Origin: Gaiellasilicea sp963811885
Lineage (GTDB): Bacteria > Actinomycetota > Thermoleophilia > Gaiellales > Gaiellaceae
Assembly: GCA_963811885.1 (NCBI GenBank)
Contig: CAWETB010000015.1
Coordinates: 1,364,001-1,428,000 of the forward strand
Reading direction: 5' to 3'
Length of the DNA stretch: 64,000 nt
In this document: in pieces, positions 63,399-64,000 of the stretch
Layout: each line of letters begins with the position of its first letter
Position numbering within the stretch: the first letter of the stretch is position 1
Translations under genes and position numbers: made by a program
The notes under the pieces: generated by a model
What the model was told of the DNA's origin: nothing
Databases searched by the model: none
Seen by the model: the letters and a program-made list of their open reading frames with translations, nothing else

Positions 63399-64000
63399 CA
63401 GACGCCGGTGACCCTCAGGCCGTTGTTGAGCGCGGCGACAGGCTCTTCGTAGCCGTTGCGCTCGAGCAGTCCCTCGAGCTGGTCGGGGCGGCTCGAGCAG
63501 CCGCGCGCGACTTCGAGCGTGATCACGCGCCGGAGGACGAGGTTCGCGAGCGACTGCTCCATCGTCATCATCCCGCGGCCGCTCGAGGTCTGCATGATCG
63601 TGTAGATCTGCTCGACCTTCCCCTGCCGGATCAGGTTTCTGGTGGCGTCGTCGGGCAGCAGGATCTCCAGCGCCGCGACCCGGCCGTTGCCGTCGGCCGT
63701 CGGCAGCAGTGCCTGCGTGACGATCCCCTGCAGCGAGCCTGCCAGCATGATCCGAACCTGCTCCTGCTGCTCGGCGGGAAAGACGTCGATGATCCGGTCG
63801 ACCGTGCCCGGGGCGCTCTGCGTGTGCAGGGTGCCGAGCACCAGGTGGCCGGTCTCGGCGGCGGTGAGCGCGGTGCCGATCGTCTCCAGGTCGCGCATCT
63901 CGCCGACGAGGATCACGTCGGGGTCCTGACGGAGGGCGGCGCGGAGCCCCTCGCCGAAGCTCGTCGCGTCGACGCCGATCTCGCGCTGGTTGACGATGCA
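63398..64000 (-). CDS. pilT: Type IV pilus retraction ATPase PilT, C-terminal part
   Basis: Incomplete at the window edge (about 200 residues). It has the Asp-box/Walker B region DPDVILVGEMRDLETIGTAL, the His box GHLVLGTLHTQSAPGTVDRI, and QGIVTQALLPTADGNGRVAA, closer to PilT than to PilB. Powers pilus retraction. Upstream of pilM in the operon. Confidence 0.9.
   Translation of the reverse strand, partial: CIVNQREIGVDATSFGEGLRAALRQDPDVILVGEMRDLETIGTALTAAETGHLVLGTLHTQSAPGTVDRIIDVFPAEQQEQVRIMLAGSLQGIVTQALLPTADGNGRVAALEILLPDDATRNLIRQGKVEQIYTIMQTSSGRGMMTMEQSLANLVLRRVITLEVARGCSSRPDQLEGLLERNGYEEPVAALNNGLRVTGV

Noticed and set aside
60517..63411. A 964-residue plus-strand open frame opposite pilO, pilN and pilM
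   Set aside because: Same reason; the minus strand encodes recognised pilus proteins.

Overview
This is a very GC-rich (about 70 %) stretch with strong G/C third-position bias. Gene content and order fit a high-GC actinobacterium, most likely a deep-branching soil lineage such as Thermoleophilia (Gaiellales/Solirubrobacterales-like). That placement is an inference: an rplU-rpmA-obg-nadD-rsfS run, an mreB-mreC-mreD-mrdA-rodA rod cluster, valS-folC, tig-clpP-clpX, type IV pilus genes (pilT-pilM-pilN-pilO-pilC), and many genes whose promoter -10 box sits so close to the start codon that the mRNA must be leaderless.

Layout. 1-3.8 kb: end of an rpoD-type sigma factor, a secreted clan-A glycoside hydrolase, a DUF72 protein and an NADP-dependent oxidoreductase. 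3.9-16.9 kb (minus strand): tRNA-Ala, ribosome and housekeeping genes, RNase E/G, then the elongasome genes. 17-24 kb: SDR, maf, methyltransferase, ndk, a zinc-ribbon membrane protein, folC, valS. 23.9-27.5 kb: two PaaI-like thioesterases around an HxlR regulator, an ion channel and a gamma-glutamyltransferase-like gene. 27.5-35 kb: TPR-adenylate cyclase, clpX, clpP, tig, arsC, an amidohydrolase, a histidine phosphatase. 35-43 kb: surface or secreted proteins, transporters and seven tRNAs (His, Arg, Leu, Arg, Gly, Pro here, plus Ala at 3.9 kb). 43-47 kb: thioesterase, MFS transporter, FKBP, subtilase. 47-57 kb: an accessory-looking stress/envelope region with a haloperoxidase, AI-2E permease, HdeD-like protein, coiled-coil protein, large BTAD/NB-ARC/TPR regulator and DUF1269 protein. 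57.3-64 kb: type IV pilus operon.

Two points matter most. First, more than 25 one-base frameshifts lie inside otherwise well-conserved genes, including mreC and mreD beside intact mreB, mrdA and rodA. This pattern looks like uncorrected indel errors in the assembly, so I give the whole-gene spans rather than the broken reading frames. Second, four genes of the 49.7-57 kb region share an exactly spaced triple operator ([T/A]GGCA, 16 nt, TGGCA, 6 nt, TGGCA). The repeats recur at 21 and 11 bp, that is on one DNA face, and surround a BTAD-type regulator gene. They look like a local regulon not explained by any standard feature.

Other new-looking items are a four-copy dispersed repeat made of two hairpins whose second stem covaries between copies, a long N-terminal extension on PilM with four copies of a short basic-aromatic motif, and a bidirectional promoter in only 18 nt between arsC and an amidohydrolase.
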